In this document: positions 21,225-31,995 of the stretch, piece after piece
Numbering within the stretch: the first letter of the stretch is position 1
How the letters are laid out: the number at the start of each line of letters is the position of its first letter
Assembly (NCBI GenBank): GCA_028583605.1
Contig: CM053326.1
Span: forward strand, 35,744,931 to 35,808,930
Source of the DNA: Dastarcus helophoroides
Lineage: Eukaryota; Arthropoda; Insecta; Coleoptera; Bothrideridae
Direction of reading: 5' to 3'
Length of the DNA stretch: 64,000 nucleotides
Notes under the pieces: generated by a model
Databases searched by the model: none
What the model was told of the DNA's origin: nothing
What the model saw: only the letters and a program-made list of their open reading frames with translations
Program-made: the position numbers and the translations under genes

Positions 21225-22580
21225 AATTAATTTGATTTATTCCCATAATAGCCGAAAAATTAAACGATCATGCAAAGCGAAAATGGCAATCAGTACAACC
21301 AGTACAGCTCTAGTTTTAATTAGAAATAGGTGCAGTAACTTTAAACAATGTCCAGCGTTGTTAAATCCAGAGTGTCAAGCGAACATCATTACTTCAGCAT
21401 TAGTTAAAAAATTGTAATTTTCTTTAAAAGAGTTTGAAGTAATGTACCATATGGATCAAATCACATCTAAACGAATTCACGTGTGATCTGGAATAAGATA
21501 AACAAAATCACAGAACCAACCTCAATTTTTAAGATTGATAAATTTGCCATTCAACTGCCTTCTAATGTTTTTTTCGATGATCCTGATTTCAATGCCAAAT
21601 AATCTAAATAGATTTATTAACTGAAACAAATTTATTTTGGGAGTAATTATAAATTTCATTGAAATTTGAAAAAATTAACTTCATTTTCAAGAAAACAAAT
21701 TGGTTTGAATGCACTTGGTCATTTAAAAGTCCATTTAAAGAAACAAAAATATGACATGCAATTCAAAGACCATAAATTCTAGTCAGGAAGAACAATTACA
21801 TGACCGGGGCAATAAATTTTAGGATCAAGAGGAAACTGAAAACAAAATACTTTTATCCCAAGAAGAAAAGACCCGAAATAACACTTTTACGACAATTACT
21901 ACTTACGAGCACCCTGTGGTCTCTTCATTGTAACGTTGCCTTTCAAAAACAAAAGAAAAATGGGCGAGGCACATTCAGTGTCAATAAAATGATTCTTAAA
22001 CTTGTAAAAAATAGGGATGACACGATGTGGACCACTTGTCGAAATGACAAATTTCTGAATTGTACTACTTATCCAACCAGGGAGTTCAAACAAACTGTGA
22101 AGGAGCATAAAATTCAGGTGGTGTAAGACACATCTGCAGTCAGCCTTAACGTCATTTTAATCGCCCAAGCAATAATACAAGAAGATTTCCGTTCCGTTTC
22201 TAATTTATCCTATTGTACTGTCAAGTAAGATCACTAAAATGTACAGAATGATAAAAAGGGTATCCATATGACACCGATTTTCAACGAGTTTTATGGCATC
22301 CGCAAAGAAGGACTTATTAAAACTTTCTGTTTAATAATGGTAACTTACGGCACCACTTGTGCACCCTTTTTTGCAGCCCGTTTCTTAAAATAGCAAAAGA
22401 AGCTGAAGAACAATTCCCATTAGAAAGTAAAATAATCAGTCGCAATTTTTATATGAACGACTTATCAAGAGATTTGATCTCAGCTAAAAGTGTTAGTAAT
22501 TTTATTCAGCTATATTTGTGTCCTAGTGTAAACGGGAAAGGAAATTTAGTCTCAGATACCTGAGATTTCTATTATGAAAT
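21225..22580 (+). pseudogene. Degraded BEL/Pao LTR retrotransposon pol (protease, linker, RT)
   Basis: Pieces appear in the family's usual order. Protease region 21232-21417: CSNFKQCPALLNPECQ, ANIITSALVKKL, where the family has ALLDSGSQAN, so the catalytic Asp-Ser-Gly is lost. Post-protease segment near 21540-21600: FAIQLPSNVFFDDPDF. Linker near 21780-21990: SSQEEQL, EETENKILLSQEEKT. RT block 22273-22560: DFQRVLWHP, VTYGTTCAPFFAARFLK with a stop directly after, then in another frame AKEAEEQFPLESKIISRNF and YMNDL, where the catalytic box should be YxDD (22450-22461). Many stops and frameshifts; no LTR was recognised on either side. It is an old dead copy; the class call rests on motif order and is firm. 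Confidence 0.82.
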
Positions 22581-22870
22581 AAATCTCTAATCTAAACGCA
22601 CCCTTAGGGTTAATTCATCTGATCATTACAATGCTAAACTTATAATACAATATATAGGTCCTTTTTATTTTCAGAGATATCGGCTGTGGAAATGTTAACT
22701 AAAAGAGCCTGTATATTATTTAAAATTTTGTTTGGATCAATTCGCCGACCTCTTACTTCTAAATCTTGGCCCTGTGATAAGAAGATCATATATCTTGTTT
22801 GTAAGCGGTAGCTAACTGACTTCAATATAAAGTAGTCAATAGACCATAAACAGGAAACATATTTTTTAAC
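22581..22870. other. Spacer between BEL/Pao remnant and long-TIR element
   Basis: No gene. A 77-codon minus frame here (22640-22873) runs into the TIR and is not supported. Confidence 0.35.
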
Positions 22871-23616
22871 CACTGTGTAGTATGATGTGCCGTTCAGGAC
22901 ATAATAATTTTTTATGAATATTTAATAAATCAATTTATATTAAATTTGAAATTATATATTATTTCTTTCTTGCAGTATATTTAATTTCAATGAATATGGA
23001 TATTTAAATCTTCTGTTAAAAATTTTATATAAATATTCGTAAATATCTCTTATAAAGATTTTATGTGATTTCAAAAATATTTATATAAAGTGTGATATAT
23101 CAAACCACCGTAGCGGGCGCTAGAAGCGCTGGAACTTAAATTAAGGTTTGAAACTTTTTTTATTTTATTATTTATTTATTTATTTATTATTATTTTGTTA
23201 TTATTATTATTATTATTATTAGCAGCATGCTGTCACTTTTTATGTCAGATTTTAGTGCTATTGATAAATATGTAAATATAATCAAGATTCAGGTGGCGAC
23301 AACGAAAAATAAAATTGATATATAAATAATACCATACTCCATGCTCGATTCGTGCGGCTACTATCGCCTCTCACGGTCGTTTCATGTATCACAGTTTATA
23401 TAAATATTTTTAAAACCACATAAAACTTTCATACAAAATATTTAAATAGATTTATGTAAAATTTCTATCAGGAGAATATAAATATTCATTTTTACAGAAA
23501 TGAAGTATATTTCAAGAACGAAACAATATATAATTTAAAATTTTACATATATTGTTTGATTTATTAAATATTCATGAAAAATAATTATGTTGTGAACGGC
23601 GCCTCATAGTGTACTG
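22871..23616. mobile_element. Non-autonomous DNA element with ~225-bp terminal inverted repeats
   Basis: The left end reads CACTGTGTAGTATGATGTGC then CGTTCAGGACATAATAATTT. The right end read in reverse is CAGTACACTATGAGGCGCCG then TTCACAACATAATTATTTTT. The match continues through ATGAATATTTAATAAATCAA, AAATTATATATT, ATTTAAAT and AAAATATTTATATAAAGTGTG to about 23096 on the left and 23388 on the right. The 290-bp centre holds GTAGCGGGCGCTAGAAGCGC and a TTA microsatellite. No transposase frame. No clear target duplication was seen, so the superfamily is open. Confidence 0.8.
23155..23222. repeat. TTTA/TTA microsatellite
   Basis: TTATTTATTTATTTATTTATT changes into a run of TTA triplets inside the centre of the long-TIR element. 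Confidence 0.85.
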
Positions 23617-24450
23617 GTCCTTCGAATATTTAACAAGAATCAATTTAAATACCCGAATAGTGATCGGCATCGGCAGTTCAGATTTCTAGGCCAATATTCG
23701 GAATGCAGTAGACCCGTGTAAAAATGTTTGGAAGGTGGTATCGGAAAATCAATTTTGGTGAACTATAGAGTACTTCTCCCTTATAGTCCGAAACTTTTTG
23801 AAAAAGAGCATCTTGTAATCTGAATAATTACATATAAAAATGATCAGATAAAATCTATACTTAAGATTATACAATATTAAACTTCACGAATTAAGCAACA
23901 ACAAAATAATAATAATAAATATCACAAGGTTTATTACAGAATTAACGTAATACGTATTGTTGTAAATCAATACATATTTTATGTAATTATTATTATTTAC
24001 TACTTCGAAGATACATAGATAATTGTCGTGGTGAATTACAAGGGATGTCGGATAAAACAAGGGTCTTCGTCACTAAGATTCTAGCCTTAATAATCTAAAT
24101 AAATAAAGGTTTCATATTTCAACACGATCGGTAAAGAGGTTATGAAATTATTAATTAAATTATTTTTTATAACAACTTTGAAAGTCTGCAATTCGAAAAG
24201 TAAACATTTTTTATTAATTTTTTTTCGTAATTCGTATTTATTTATCATTCCGAATCAACTGCCAACGTTGTCTTTGAAATTTGTAAATACCCTGTATAAC
24301 CTTGTATGTTAAATAAAGTGTTAATTATGTTTCTATTTGGTGTTATCATTTCCAATGTCTCCGTTGGTTGCAAGGATTGCGAAATCTGTGAATTTTTTTT
24401 TCAGTTGTTTCGTAATTAAATACTTTTTTAAAAAGGTACAATAATAGAGG
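23617..24450. other. Intergenic AT-rich sequence, nothing recognised
   Basis: No supported frame or recurring element. AATAAAGTGTTAATTATG near 24313 is an isolated AATAAA. Confidence 0.35.
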
Positions 24451-24459
24451 ATATACTTC

Positions 24460-24812
24460 TTCTGAAGAGTTTCGCCTCTGGTATCGTTGACATACTGAGT
24501 TACCGTGCTCTTCTGTCTAAACCTTCTTATTCTTTGTACCAAATTTTCAATTCAGAAGTGTTTCGCCTCTGGTATGGTGGACATACTGAGTTACCGTGCT
24601 CTCATGTTTTGAAATTGGCTTTTTTCATTTTTTTTTTATATTTCCTTGTATTTTATTTTTCATTTATTGTTTCCTTGTTCCTGAAGAAGCCCCCTACGAT
24701 GGTGGGCGAAACGTCGAACACTTTTAGTAGTTCTTTGATACGGTCCAATCCCCAAAGAAGTATATCCTGTTCTGACTCTGGGCGTGGAAGCCTTCCTTAT
24801 CAGGTACAATAA
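24460..24812 (+). repeat. Dispersed repeat with duplicated leader and hammerhead-like core
   Basis: A ~75-bp leader occurs twice in tandem (TTTCGCCTCTGGTATCGTTG, ACATACTGAGTTACCGTGC at about 24470; TTTCGCCTCTGGTATGGTGG, ACATACTGAGTTACCGTGC at about 24560). It is followed by CTGAAGAAGCC ... GGTGGGCGAAACGTCGAACA and GGGCGTGGAAGCC. The 11.9-12.2-kb copy has the same order. Within 24681-24712 the layout is CTGAAGA, a GCCC/GGGC stem with loop, then GAAAC. Related CTGAAGA...GAAACG words are reported from terminal parts of Penelope-like retroelements (established knowledge); no PLE protein is present here. Confidence 0.65.
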
Positions 24813-24849
24813 TATTTATTATTCTAATAAATAATAATTATTTATTATT

Positions 24850-26560
24850 CTAGCTTTTCATAAATGTATCCATTCTTAAAATTTACTCTTTTTAAATTTT
24901 ACAGTTTAGATATACAATTTTGAATCTTCTACTAAAATTTTGATCTTAAATCAAAATCTTTAATTTTTCTAGAAATGCTAAATTGTTATATCAAAATTTT
25001 AATACTAAAATGTGGACTTTTTTTTTGAAATATATAAACTCGAAATTTTGATCGAGTTCTCCAAATTACTCAAAACTTTTTATATGATTCCTAAGTTTTT
25101 TTGAAATTTGCACCTTTTTTTAGAAGATTCTAGGTTATTTCAATGGACACTAAGTCATGGGGAACTGTGCAATAGTTTAATATTAATTTATTCCTGAACT
25201 GACCCAAATAAAACCCCCATAAATGTGCTCGCATAATAGAACTGCTTATTCCAGTGGTCACCGGTTTCTGGCTAAATTTTCCGTGAATATTGTCAACAAA
25301 GGGATAAATTTTATAATTATATTACCTTAATTACTACAGTATGCTTTCACGAAAATGTTATTGTGTATCGTAGCCACAGATTCCAATAAACTGCGCTGAC
25401 AATTAAATACGCGAAACTCAATGTGGTGCTTTATATTAATATCAAAGTTGATAACATCTCAAAATGACTTATCTCCATTTGTTTTGAGAAAAAAATATCA
25501 ACCGATTTAAAGCATGATCTGGTCCCTTTACCACATCTCTAATTTATTCTAGATATACTCAAATTTTAATTTGGTATTTTTAGAAACAGCTAAAATTAAA
25601 AAAAATGAAAAAAAATCTTAAAATGTTAAGTTGAACTTCGAATTCTCGAAAGTTAGTTTCGAAATTTTGAATTTTTGAAGCGAAATTTGTCTCCAAAATT
25701 TGATATTAAAGTCGATGTTTTGACGTAAATGTCGAATGACATTTTAATGAAACACAAAAATTTTAAATTAGTTTTTTCTTAATCAGTAAAGCGCACGTTC
25801 TATTTCTAAAAATTTTGACGATTTGATCGAAATTTTGAATACAGGTTTAAAATGTATTCAAAAAAAAAATTTTTGAATTTTCGAATTTAAAACTTTAAAG
25901 TTTAAATTTGGAATTTTAAGGAAACGTTCAAGGTTTAGAAATATTTGAATTTTAGAAAAACAAATTTAAGTTAAGTTCGACATGAAATTCCGAGAATAAC
26001 TGGATTATTATGAAAAAAAAAACTCTCATATTTAGGTTCATGTTTAAAAATTTCAAGGCCAAACCCAGAATTTGACTATTTTTAATTTGAAAGGTTGACC
26101 TTTTCTTTAGAAATGTCTATATTTTTATCTCAAAATTTCAATTCGATTAATAATAGTAATAAATATCTAAAAGTGTCAAGTTTAAACTCGAAATTTGTGG
26201 AGAAATACTTCTCAAAATGTCCAATATAATTTCCAAATATTTGTAAAGTTTAAATCTGACTATTTCTCTTTTTTTATAAATATTGTGTCAATATTTGTTA
26301 ATATATTTCATCCTATTTTTGAAACTTGTACCGTTTCCTCAAAATTGTGAATTCAAATTTGACATTTTTTTATAGAATTGATTTCCCCAAATTTATATTT
26401 TAATCTTGAACTAGATATTTTGATAGGTATTTAGAAGCTATAATTACTTTTCATTATTATTGTTTAAAAAAGTCAAAATTAACCAACTGGAGATATAATT
26501 TTCAACTATCCAAGGATTATTTTTATTAGCAAAACTCATATAAGCAATGAGCTGACAATT
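24850..26560 (-). repeat. Satellite-like block in reverse orientation
   Basis: Same A/T alternation as at 2.6-5.05 kb, here mostly as AAATTTTGA, GAAATTTTG and AAAGTCGA words. The segment 25608-26095 is shared in order with 31513-31995. Ends about 100 bp downstream of the minus-strand exon's donor, so it would lie in that gene's intron if the gene continues. Confidence 0.7.
25608..26095. repeat. ~490-bp segment duplicated at 31513-31995
   Basis: Shared words in the same order include AAATGTTAAGTTGAACTTCG, TTGATATTAAAGTCGAT, TTTTGACGTAAATGTCGAAT, GTTGACGATTTGATCG/TTTGACGATTTGATCG, TTTAAAGTTTAAATT, TTCAAGGTTTAGAAA, AACATGAAATTCCGAGA (here GACATGAAATTCCGAGA) and AAAATTTCAAGGCCAAACC. The colinearity over almost 500 bp shows that these satellite blocks share long unique segments. 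Confidence 0.85.
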
Positions 26561-26663
26561 TAAAAACTTTTTCATTTTCTTTTAGTGAAGAAGGTTTCAT
26601 TGGGTTTTAGTTTGGCGCAAATGGTAATTGACTAATTGCATAACAATAAGCATAAAAACTGAC

Positions 26664-27265
26664 CTTGCGAAGAATGCTGCAGCAGCCGACGCTTGTGCAT
26701 AACTCCCAGGAAGGCCATTAACAGCGAAAGTATATTTAGTTTCTGAATACACACCAACACCGTACAGTGCTGCCGAAGCAGCGTGTTCACCCTTATTTCC
26801 ACTAATGTTAATTCCGCCTCCGACATAACACGCCGAAGAGGTGGTGGTCGCAACGGCACCCTGAAACCCAACGAGCGGATCTTTAGCGCGATCGGCACGT
26901 GGTTGTCGACTTTGATGTCTCGCCGTTTTACCCTGCCGCGGTCCAAAGGACTCCATCGGCACTTTAACGCTCTTCCTGTTACCGCTTTTCCTGCTGTCCG
27001 CCGTGCAAGATGTTGGGGCAGGCACTGATAGCGATGGCGCGATAGAAGCGAATCTGGCCCTCGATACTGCTGCAGACGTTGTTGCACGTCCTCCATTCAG
27101 TGAACTATACTGACTCTCCCACTCCTTATCGTGTATTCTTCCGCAGGAGGACTTTTGATGGTGGGATAATGGTACATGGTTTGCGGTAGATATGTACGAA
27201 GAACCATTCATGTTTCGTTCCGGAGGTGGTAACCATGTGCTGCTTGTTATCATCTCCATATTGAT
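26664..27265 (-). CDS. 5' coding exon of an unidentified gene (198 codons, continues)
   Basis: Not recognised. On the minus strand a pyrimidine-rich TTTGTTTTGTTTTAG acceptor is followed by six bases and an ATG at 27259. The frame then runs to a consensus donor, GCAAG|GTCAGT, at 26664/26663, leaving phase 2. The exon is clearly richer in G+C than its surroundings, which supports real coding sequence. The protein (MEMITSSTWLPPPERNMNG...) is low in hydrophobic residues, rich in Ser, Ala, Arg and Gly, has basic patches (KSGNRKSVK, RHQSRQPRADR), no signal peptide or membrane span, and ends in an Ala-rich stretch SYAQASAAAAFFA before the splice. This is typical of a disordered N-terminus of a regulatory or nuclear protein (inference). 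The following ~20 codons past the donor (VFMLIVMQLV...) are intron. Downstream exons are not identified in the 26.6 kb to the left. The upstream 5'UTR exon is also not identified. Confidence 0.72.
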
Positions 27266-27267
27266 CT

Positions 27268-28585
27268 AAAACAAAACAAATCCTTTGACACGCGTTACTT
27301 GTTCACTTGCTGTGGCTCAACAGGTTGTAAATAAACACGACGATTTTAAAAGGACTAATACGACAAGCTCTTACATGGCGTAATACATTTAGCGCTAGAA
27401 ATGAATCGTGTTGTAAAAGCGCAATAATAAAGCACCTTTTCATGATTATATAATCACCACAGAACGCTAATATTTAGTTGAAATCAAAAAGAGTTGTTGG
27501 GAAAGAAGTTGCTAACAATCACACTTTACATAGCTCCGCGTTGTCGCGTAATTGACTGCATTCAAGGCATGTCGTTTATAAAATTCAACAGGTTTCTCAT
27601 GCTGAAACGTTCAGTAGGTAGACAAATAACGATTAATGGGTTCCTATTCCTAGTAAGATGGGTCAATTTTTATGATAGATTCGATAGTAAAATAAAACAT
27701 ATGCATGAAATTAAAAAATCAGGTTAACTATGTTCAATTTAATAAGGCATTCAAACGATTCCTTATTTACTCCTTAATAAACATTTGATGGTACTTATAG
27801 TAAACATCCTTTGAGGGCTATGGCGCCTATGAAGGAAAAAAGATAATTCGTTGGAAAACAAAAGTTGGTTTCTGTCGATGTCACTTTTTTCCCTAATAGA
27901 TTCACAAAACCTAAAACGTTTATAATTGTTCTCGGAGAATATCTCTTGAGTATTAGCTACTTACATCTATTTCTTTTCAAAATATTCCGCAATAGTAGCA
28001 ATTTTACATTCTTTTCTGCCCTCGGTCGATTTTCATGCAAAAAAGCGAATCGGCTAATAACGTCTTTAGGGCTATTAGGCGGAATATCAGTTAATTATCT
28101 GTATGTTTTCATTTTTCGTTTTTATCATATAACGATATGACCAATGAGTTTCACTTGAAATATATCATGATTCAACAGAATATTATAACTGAATCTAGTA
28201 GTAATATTTCAGCTGCATACAACATGACATACCTACAGCAACTTATCTCTGCGCAACACATTGCTAACAAGCAATATTTTATATCCCCAAGAATCTAATT
28301 GACGAGAATATGTACTTGTATATTACAAGTAAAATACTTGTTAGTAGTCATTTTAATGTCTTTAATGATAAATTTCTTCGAGTAATTGGTAAGCAAATTA
28401 AAAAAAAAATAGCCTCAGTAATAATTATACGTATTCAATACTCCAATAACGTGTCACGTTTTTTCAAAATTGAGAAGCTGATCGAAAAAGTAAATCTCGA
28501 AATTGCTTTATCTGAGGGTATCGCATTTAAACTCTAAAATTCTATTCTTAATCTTAATATTGAAATTTCCGAATAAAACCAATAT
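27268..28585. other. Putative intron/upstream region of the 26.7-27.3-kb gene, no exon found
   Basis: If the acceptor at 27266-27267 is used, this stretch holds the first intron and perhaps the promoter of the minus-strand gene. Frames at 27494-27727, 27865-28140 and 28310-28537 (+) have no support. Confidence 0.35.
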
Positions 28586-28930
28586 ATTTTTTCTTAAGTT
28601 TAATCCTCTCGCAAAGGGTAACCCCATTATGCCTTCAAAGCACTGCGAGTAGGATGCGGAAACAAGGATAGATGACGATGAACCGCCTTTTTAAACAAGG
28701 ATAGGTTGTAATTTTTGGGGAAAATTCCTTCCGGTAACGCGTTCCATAGCTTGGAAGTTCTATAGAAAAAAGAGTCTCCGTAGACAGAAGTCCTCACTGT
28801 GTCAAGCTGGACCGCACAGGAATTTGCTGTCTCCGACTGTCTTGTATGCCTCAAGAATCTCGCCCTTGGGGAGATCAATCCTATTAGTTCCTGCGAGCAT
28901 CTTCCAAGGTACTACTTATTGAGAAACACG
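28586..28930 (-). mobile_element. 3'-end fragment of the non-LTR family
   Basis: On the minus strand the frame reads ISPRARFLRHTRQ, TVRTSVYGDSFFYRTSKLW and LSLFKKAVHRHLS, followed by the 3' end GCGAGAGGATTAAACTTAAG and an A-run. It matches copy 1 and the 46.6-kb copy. Only the last ~340 bp are present, so it is a 5'-truncated insertion. Confidence 0.85.
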
Positions 28931-30110
28931 TGGAAATCTCTAGCTTAAGATTTATAGGTTGGGATTCATTTCAGAAGTTAGAAAATGAAAAGAAACTTGA
29001 AAAAGCAACTGTCTCAAAATTTCTAAAAAAATAATTTTTATTTAAATTTTTCTTTAGAAACTGGATTTTTTTTTCAAACCTCGATTTGAATTTCAAGTTT
29101 GAGCTTAACACTTTTAATTTTTTATTTTAATTTTAACGTTGAAATTTCGCCATTAAAGTTAAAAATCCAAGAAGCAAATTCAAATGTTTTAAGTTTAAAT
29201 TCGAAATTTAGGTTGAAACATTTGAGAGAATGTAAGAAGAGGTGAGAAATTTTGGGTTTTTAGTCAAAATTTTAAGAATAAAATGAAAATTTCGACATTA
29301 ACGTCGGAATTTTTTGATTGTAATTCAAATTCATTTAAAATTCCAGAATAAAGCCTATCAAGTCCATCGTTTTTTCGTCATAATTAGGATTTATTTTTTG
29401 ATTACCGGAACCATTTTCACTTTTTCTCGAAATCTGGAAAATTTTATCCAAAAAATTTAGGATTATCAGTAAATATTTCGAAAAATGGGATTTTGAGGTT
29501 ATTTTCTATATGATTTTCTCATTTTTCTTCGAAACAGTAACTTCTTTTAATTTTTCGGTTTTAATATACAATTTTTATTTTATAATTGATTGTTTATAGT
29601 TTATTATTTAATATAGTCGAAAGTTCGAGAAAAAAGTCAAATATCTAAATTTGAATACAAACTTTACTTATTAAAGTCAAAATGTAAAGTAAAATTTCAA
29701 GAGATCGTCGCCTAAATTTTTGAGTTTTTGAAATTTTTACATTTTCTGAATTTTATTTTAAAATTTATGATTTTGAGTTTAACATTAAATTAAGAGCTTA
29801 TGGTCAAAGGATTGACATCAAACTCAAAATTTTGAAAAACCTTGGAATGTTTTTGTACAATTTCAAGGATTTATTTTGAGTAAATTGCTTTAGAATACTG
29901 AATTCAAAATTGAAAGTGAACATTTGGGAATTATAAAGACGAAATATGGAAAAAAAAACATAAAGAGTAGGTAGTTACAATTTTAACCTAAAATTGCCTC
30001 AAGTTTCCATTTTAAATGAAACGTTCGAGAAAATATAACAAAGTTGAACTACAAGGGCTTATTTCTTAAAATTTCCACTTCTTTGGAATTTTGAGAAAAC
30101 ATTTAATAGA
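28931..30110 (-). repeat. Satellite-like block in reverse orientation
   Basis: Typical words are GAAATTTCGACATTAA, AAATTTTGAAATT and AAAGTCAAA. No open frame beyond background. It ends at the left arm of the TIR-bounded recombinase element. Confidence 0.65.
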
Positions 30111-31058
30111 ATGTTTATTAATTTTATTTAACATTTTTGCGACCCAGTTTGAAAATATTGAAATTTTTATTGTTTGTTAACAATATTCTAAAACAGTTTT
30201 TGAAATATGAAAAAATAGTACATTATACTACAAGGGAGAGAAATGCGTTATTTTGACAGAGGTGCAATTTGAAGCCCGAGGGCTACAATTTTTTTGTACT
30301 ACAAAGCAGGAAAATGTAGTTCGCAGCCAGTTGGCAAGAATACCATGGGAAAAATTCCGAGTGTAGTAGCTTCGTATTTAAAATTACCTGATGCTGCATG
30401 TTATACTGGTCACTGCTTACGAAGATCTTCAGCGACATTACTGGCAGATGCTGGTATGGATATCACTACCATAAAGCGTCATGCTGGTTGGAAATTAACG
30501 ACAGTCGCTGAGGGTTATGTCGAGAACTCCATTGAAAATAAGACCAAAATTGCTAATCAGGTTTTAGTAGGTACCACTACTAGCGCAATCACAAAAACTG
30601 TAAATGTAAGCGAAAGTAATATTCCTTCTAATATTAATTTTGAAAATTCTACAAATGTAACATTTAATTTAAATGTCAATAAATAATTTCAATGTTATCT
30701 TTTTTTTTTGCATGAAAAACGTTCTCCATAATGTAAACTACCTTGAGAGCATTATACTCCCTTCGGAATAATCGACTACTTCTGTTTTAATTTTGATGTC
30801 ATAGAAACTGATTTCTTCTCCCGACCGTGGAAAAACAAATTTTTGTCATATCTAATTTTGGTCTTCTATTTTTCATTTTTTTCCTCTTCTATGTAAAATA
30901 AACTAACCTATTTTTTGTCAACTGTCATGAGGTGACGTTTTAAATAAATTTAGATATGACGTAGTCGTATTTCAAAAACTGTTTTAAAATACCGTCAACA
31001 ATAAAAATAAAAATCTTTCCAACTGGGTCGCAGAAATGTTAACTAAATTTAATAAATA
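30111..31058 (+). mobile_element. TIR-bounded element carrying a tyrosine recombinase fragment
   Basis: The left arm (about 30111-30210) and the reversed right arm (about 30958-31058) share TTAACATTTNTGCGACCCAG, TTTTTATTGTT and TAAAACAGTTTTTGAAATA. The arms are ~85-95 bp with a few gaps. They enclose the recombinase C-terminal reading frame (30294-30686) and about 270 bp of sequence without a gene. Inverted termini around a tyrosine recombinase are known in DIRS-type retroelements, whereas Crypton DNA transposons usually lack them (established). Which this is remains open. Confidence 0.7.
30285..30686 (+). pseudogene. Tyrosine recombinase, C-terminal catalytic half
   Basis: Frame from about 30285 to TAA at 30686, with no ATG at its start. 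It opens with YYKAGKCSSQPVGKN and IPSVVASYLKL, and continues with the conserved catalytic segment GHCLRRSSATLLADAG (H-x2-R), TTIKRHAGW (H-x-G-W) and the nucleophile region VAEGYVENS. So His, Arg, His/Trp and Tyr of the recombinase active site are present in order. The tail is Asn-, Thr- and Val-rich (NIPSNINFENST). The N-terminal domain and first catalytic Arg are missing, so this is a 5'-truncated copy although what remains is open and well preserved. Recombinases of this class cut and rejoin DNA during transposition of Crypton- or DIRS-like elements. Confidence 0.8.
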
Positions 31059-31324
31059 TAATGTTTCCGACCAATAAGAGTCCACCATGAAGAATTTAAT
31101 AGAATTTCACATGTTGTTGTCAAAATTGCAAGTTTACAATAAACATAAGCGGCATTAAATTCGAAATTTTTCAAAAAGGATTTTTCTGAAATTTGGAGAA
31201 TAAAAAGTTAAACATAGGTGCTGAAGTTAAAGCTGAAATCTCGAATTTAACATTGAAATAATGTAAATAAAAGACGAAACAATTTCAAAATATACTTTCT
31301 GTAATTTCTGTGCGAAGTATTCAT

Positions 31325-31444
31325 ATTTATATGCAGTTTTATTGGCCTTTTCTTCGCCAGTCACTCCTTTCACAATCCTACTGAAATTTAGGATTGTGAA
31401 AGGAGTGACTGGCGAAGAAAAAGCCAATAAAACAACATATAAAT
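31325..31444. repeat. Near-perfect 120-nt hairpin
   Basis: Left arm ATTTATATGCAGTTTTATTG, GCCTTTTCTTCGCCAGTCAC, TCCTTTCACAATCCTA. The right arm is its reverse complement with only about three mismatches: TAGGATTGTGAAAGGAGTGA, CTGGCGAAGAAAAAGCCAAT, AAAACAACATATAAAT. The loop is ~8 nt (CTGAAATT). No homologue was noticed elsewhere in the window. It could be a minimal fold-back element or the template of a small-RNA precursor. Confidence 0.85.
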
Positions 31445-31512
31445 TTCAAAATATGTTAAATTATTTCGGAAAATGCAGAAAACAGTTAAAATTTAAAAAC
31501 AATTGGAACGCA

Positions 31513-31995
31513 TATTTAAAAAAAAATCCTTAAAATGTTAAGTTGAACTTCGAATTATTCTCGAAAGTTAGTTTCGAGATTTCGAATTTTTGAACAGAAA
31601 TTTTCCTCGAAAATTTGATATTAAAGTCGATATTTTGACGTAAATGTCGAATGAGATTTTCATAAACCAAAAAAATTTCGCGTTAATTTTTTCTTAATAA
31701 GTAAATCACACGTTCTTTTTCTGAAAATGTTGACGATTTGATCGAAATTTTTAATACAGGTTTAAAATGTGTTGAAAAAAAATTCTCGAGTTTTCGAATT
31801 TAAAAGTTTAAAGTTTAAATTCGGAATTTCAAGGAAATGTTCAAGGTTTAGAAACGTTCGAAGTTTACAAAAACAAATTTAAGTTTAACATGAAATTCCG
31901 AGAGAAATTGGATAATTATGAAAAAGTTTCGCATATTTAGGTTCATGCTTAAAAATTTCAAGGCCAAACCAGGAATTCGACTTTTATTTGACTTG
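31513..31995. repeat. Duplicate of the segment at 25608-26095
   Basis: Colinear with 25608-26095 in direct orientation. See that entry for shared words. The small indels and many substitutions suggest an old duplication. Confidence 0.85.

Noticed and set aside
26632..27096. 154-codon minus frame overlapping the 26.7-kb exon
   Set aside because: Shadow of the real frame: composition bias comes from the coding exon, and it crosses the donor without splice logic.
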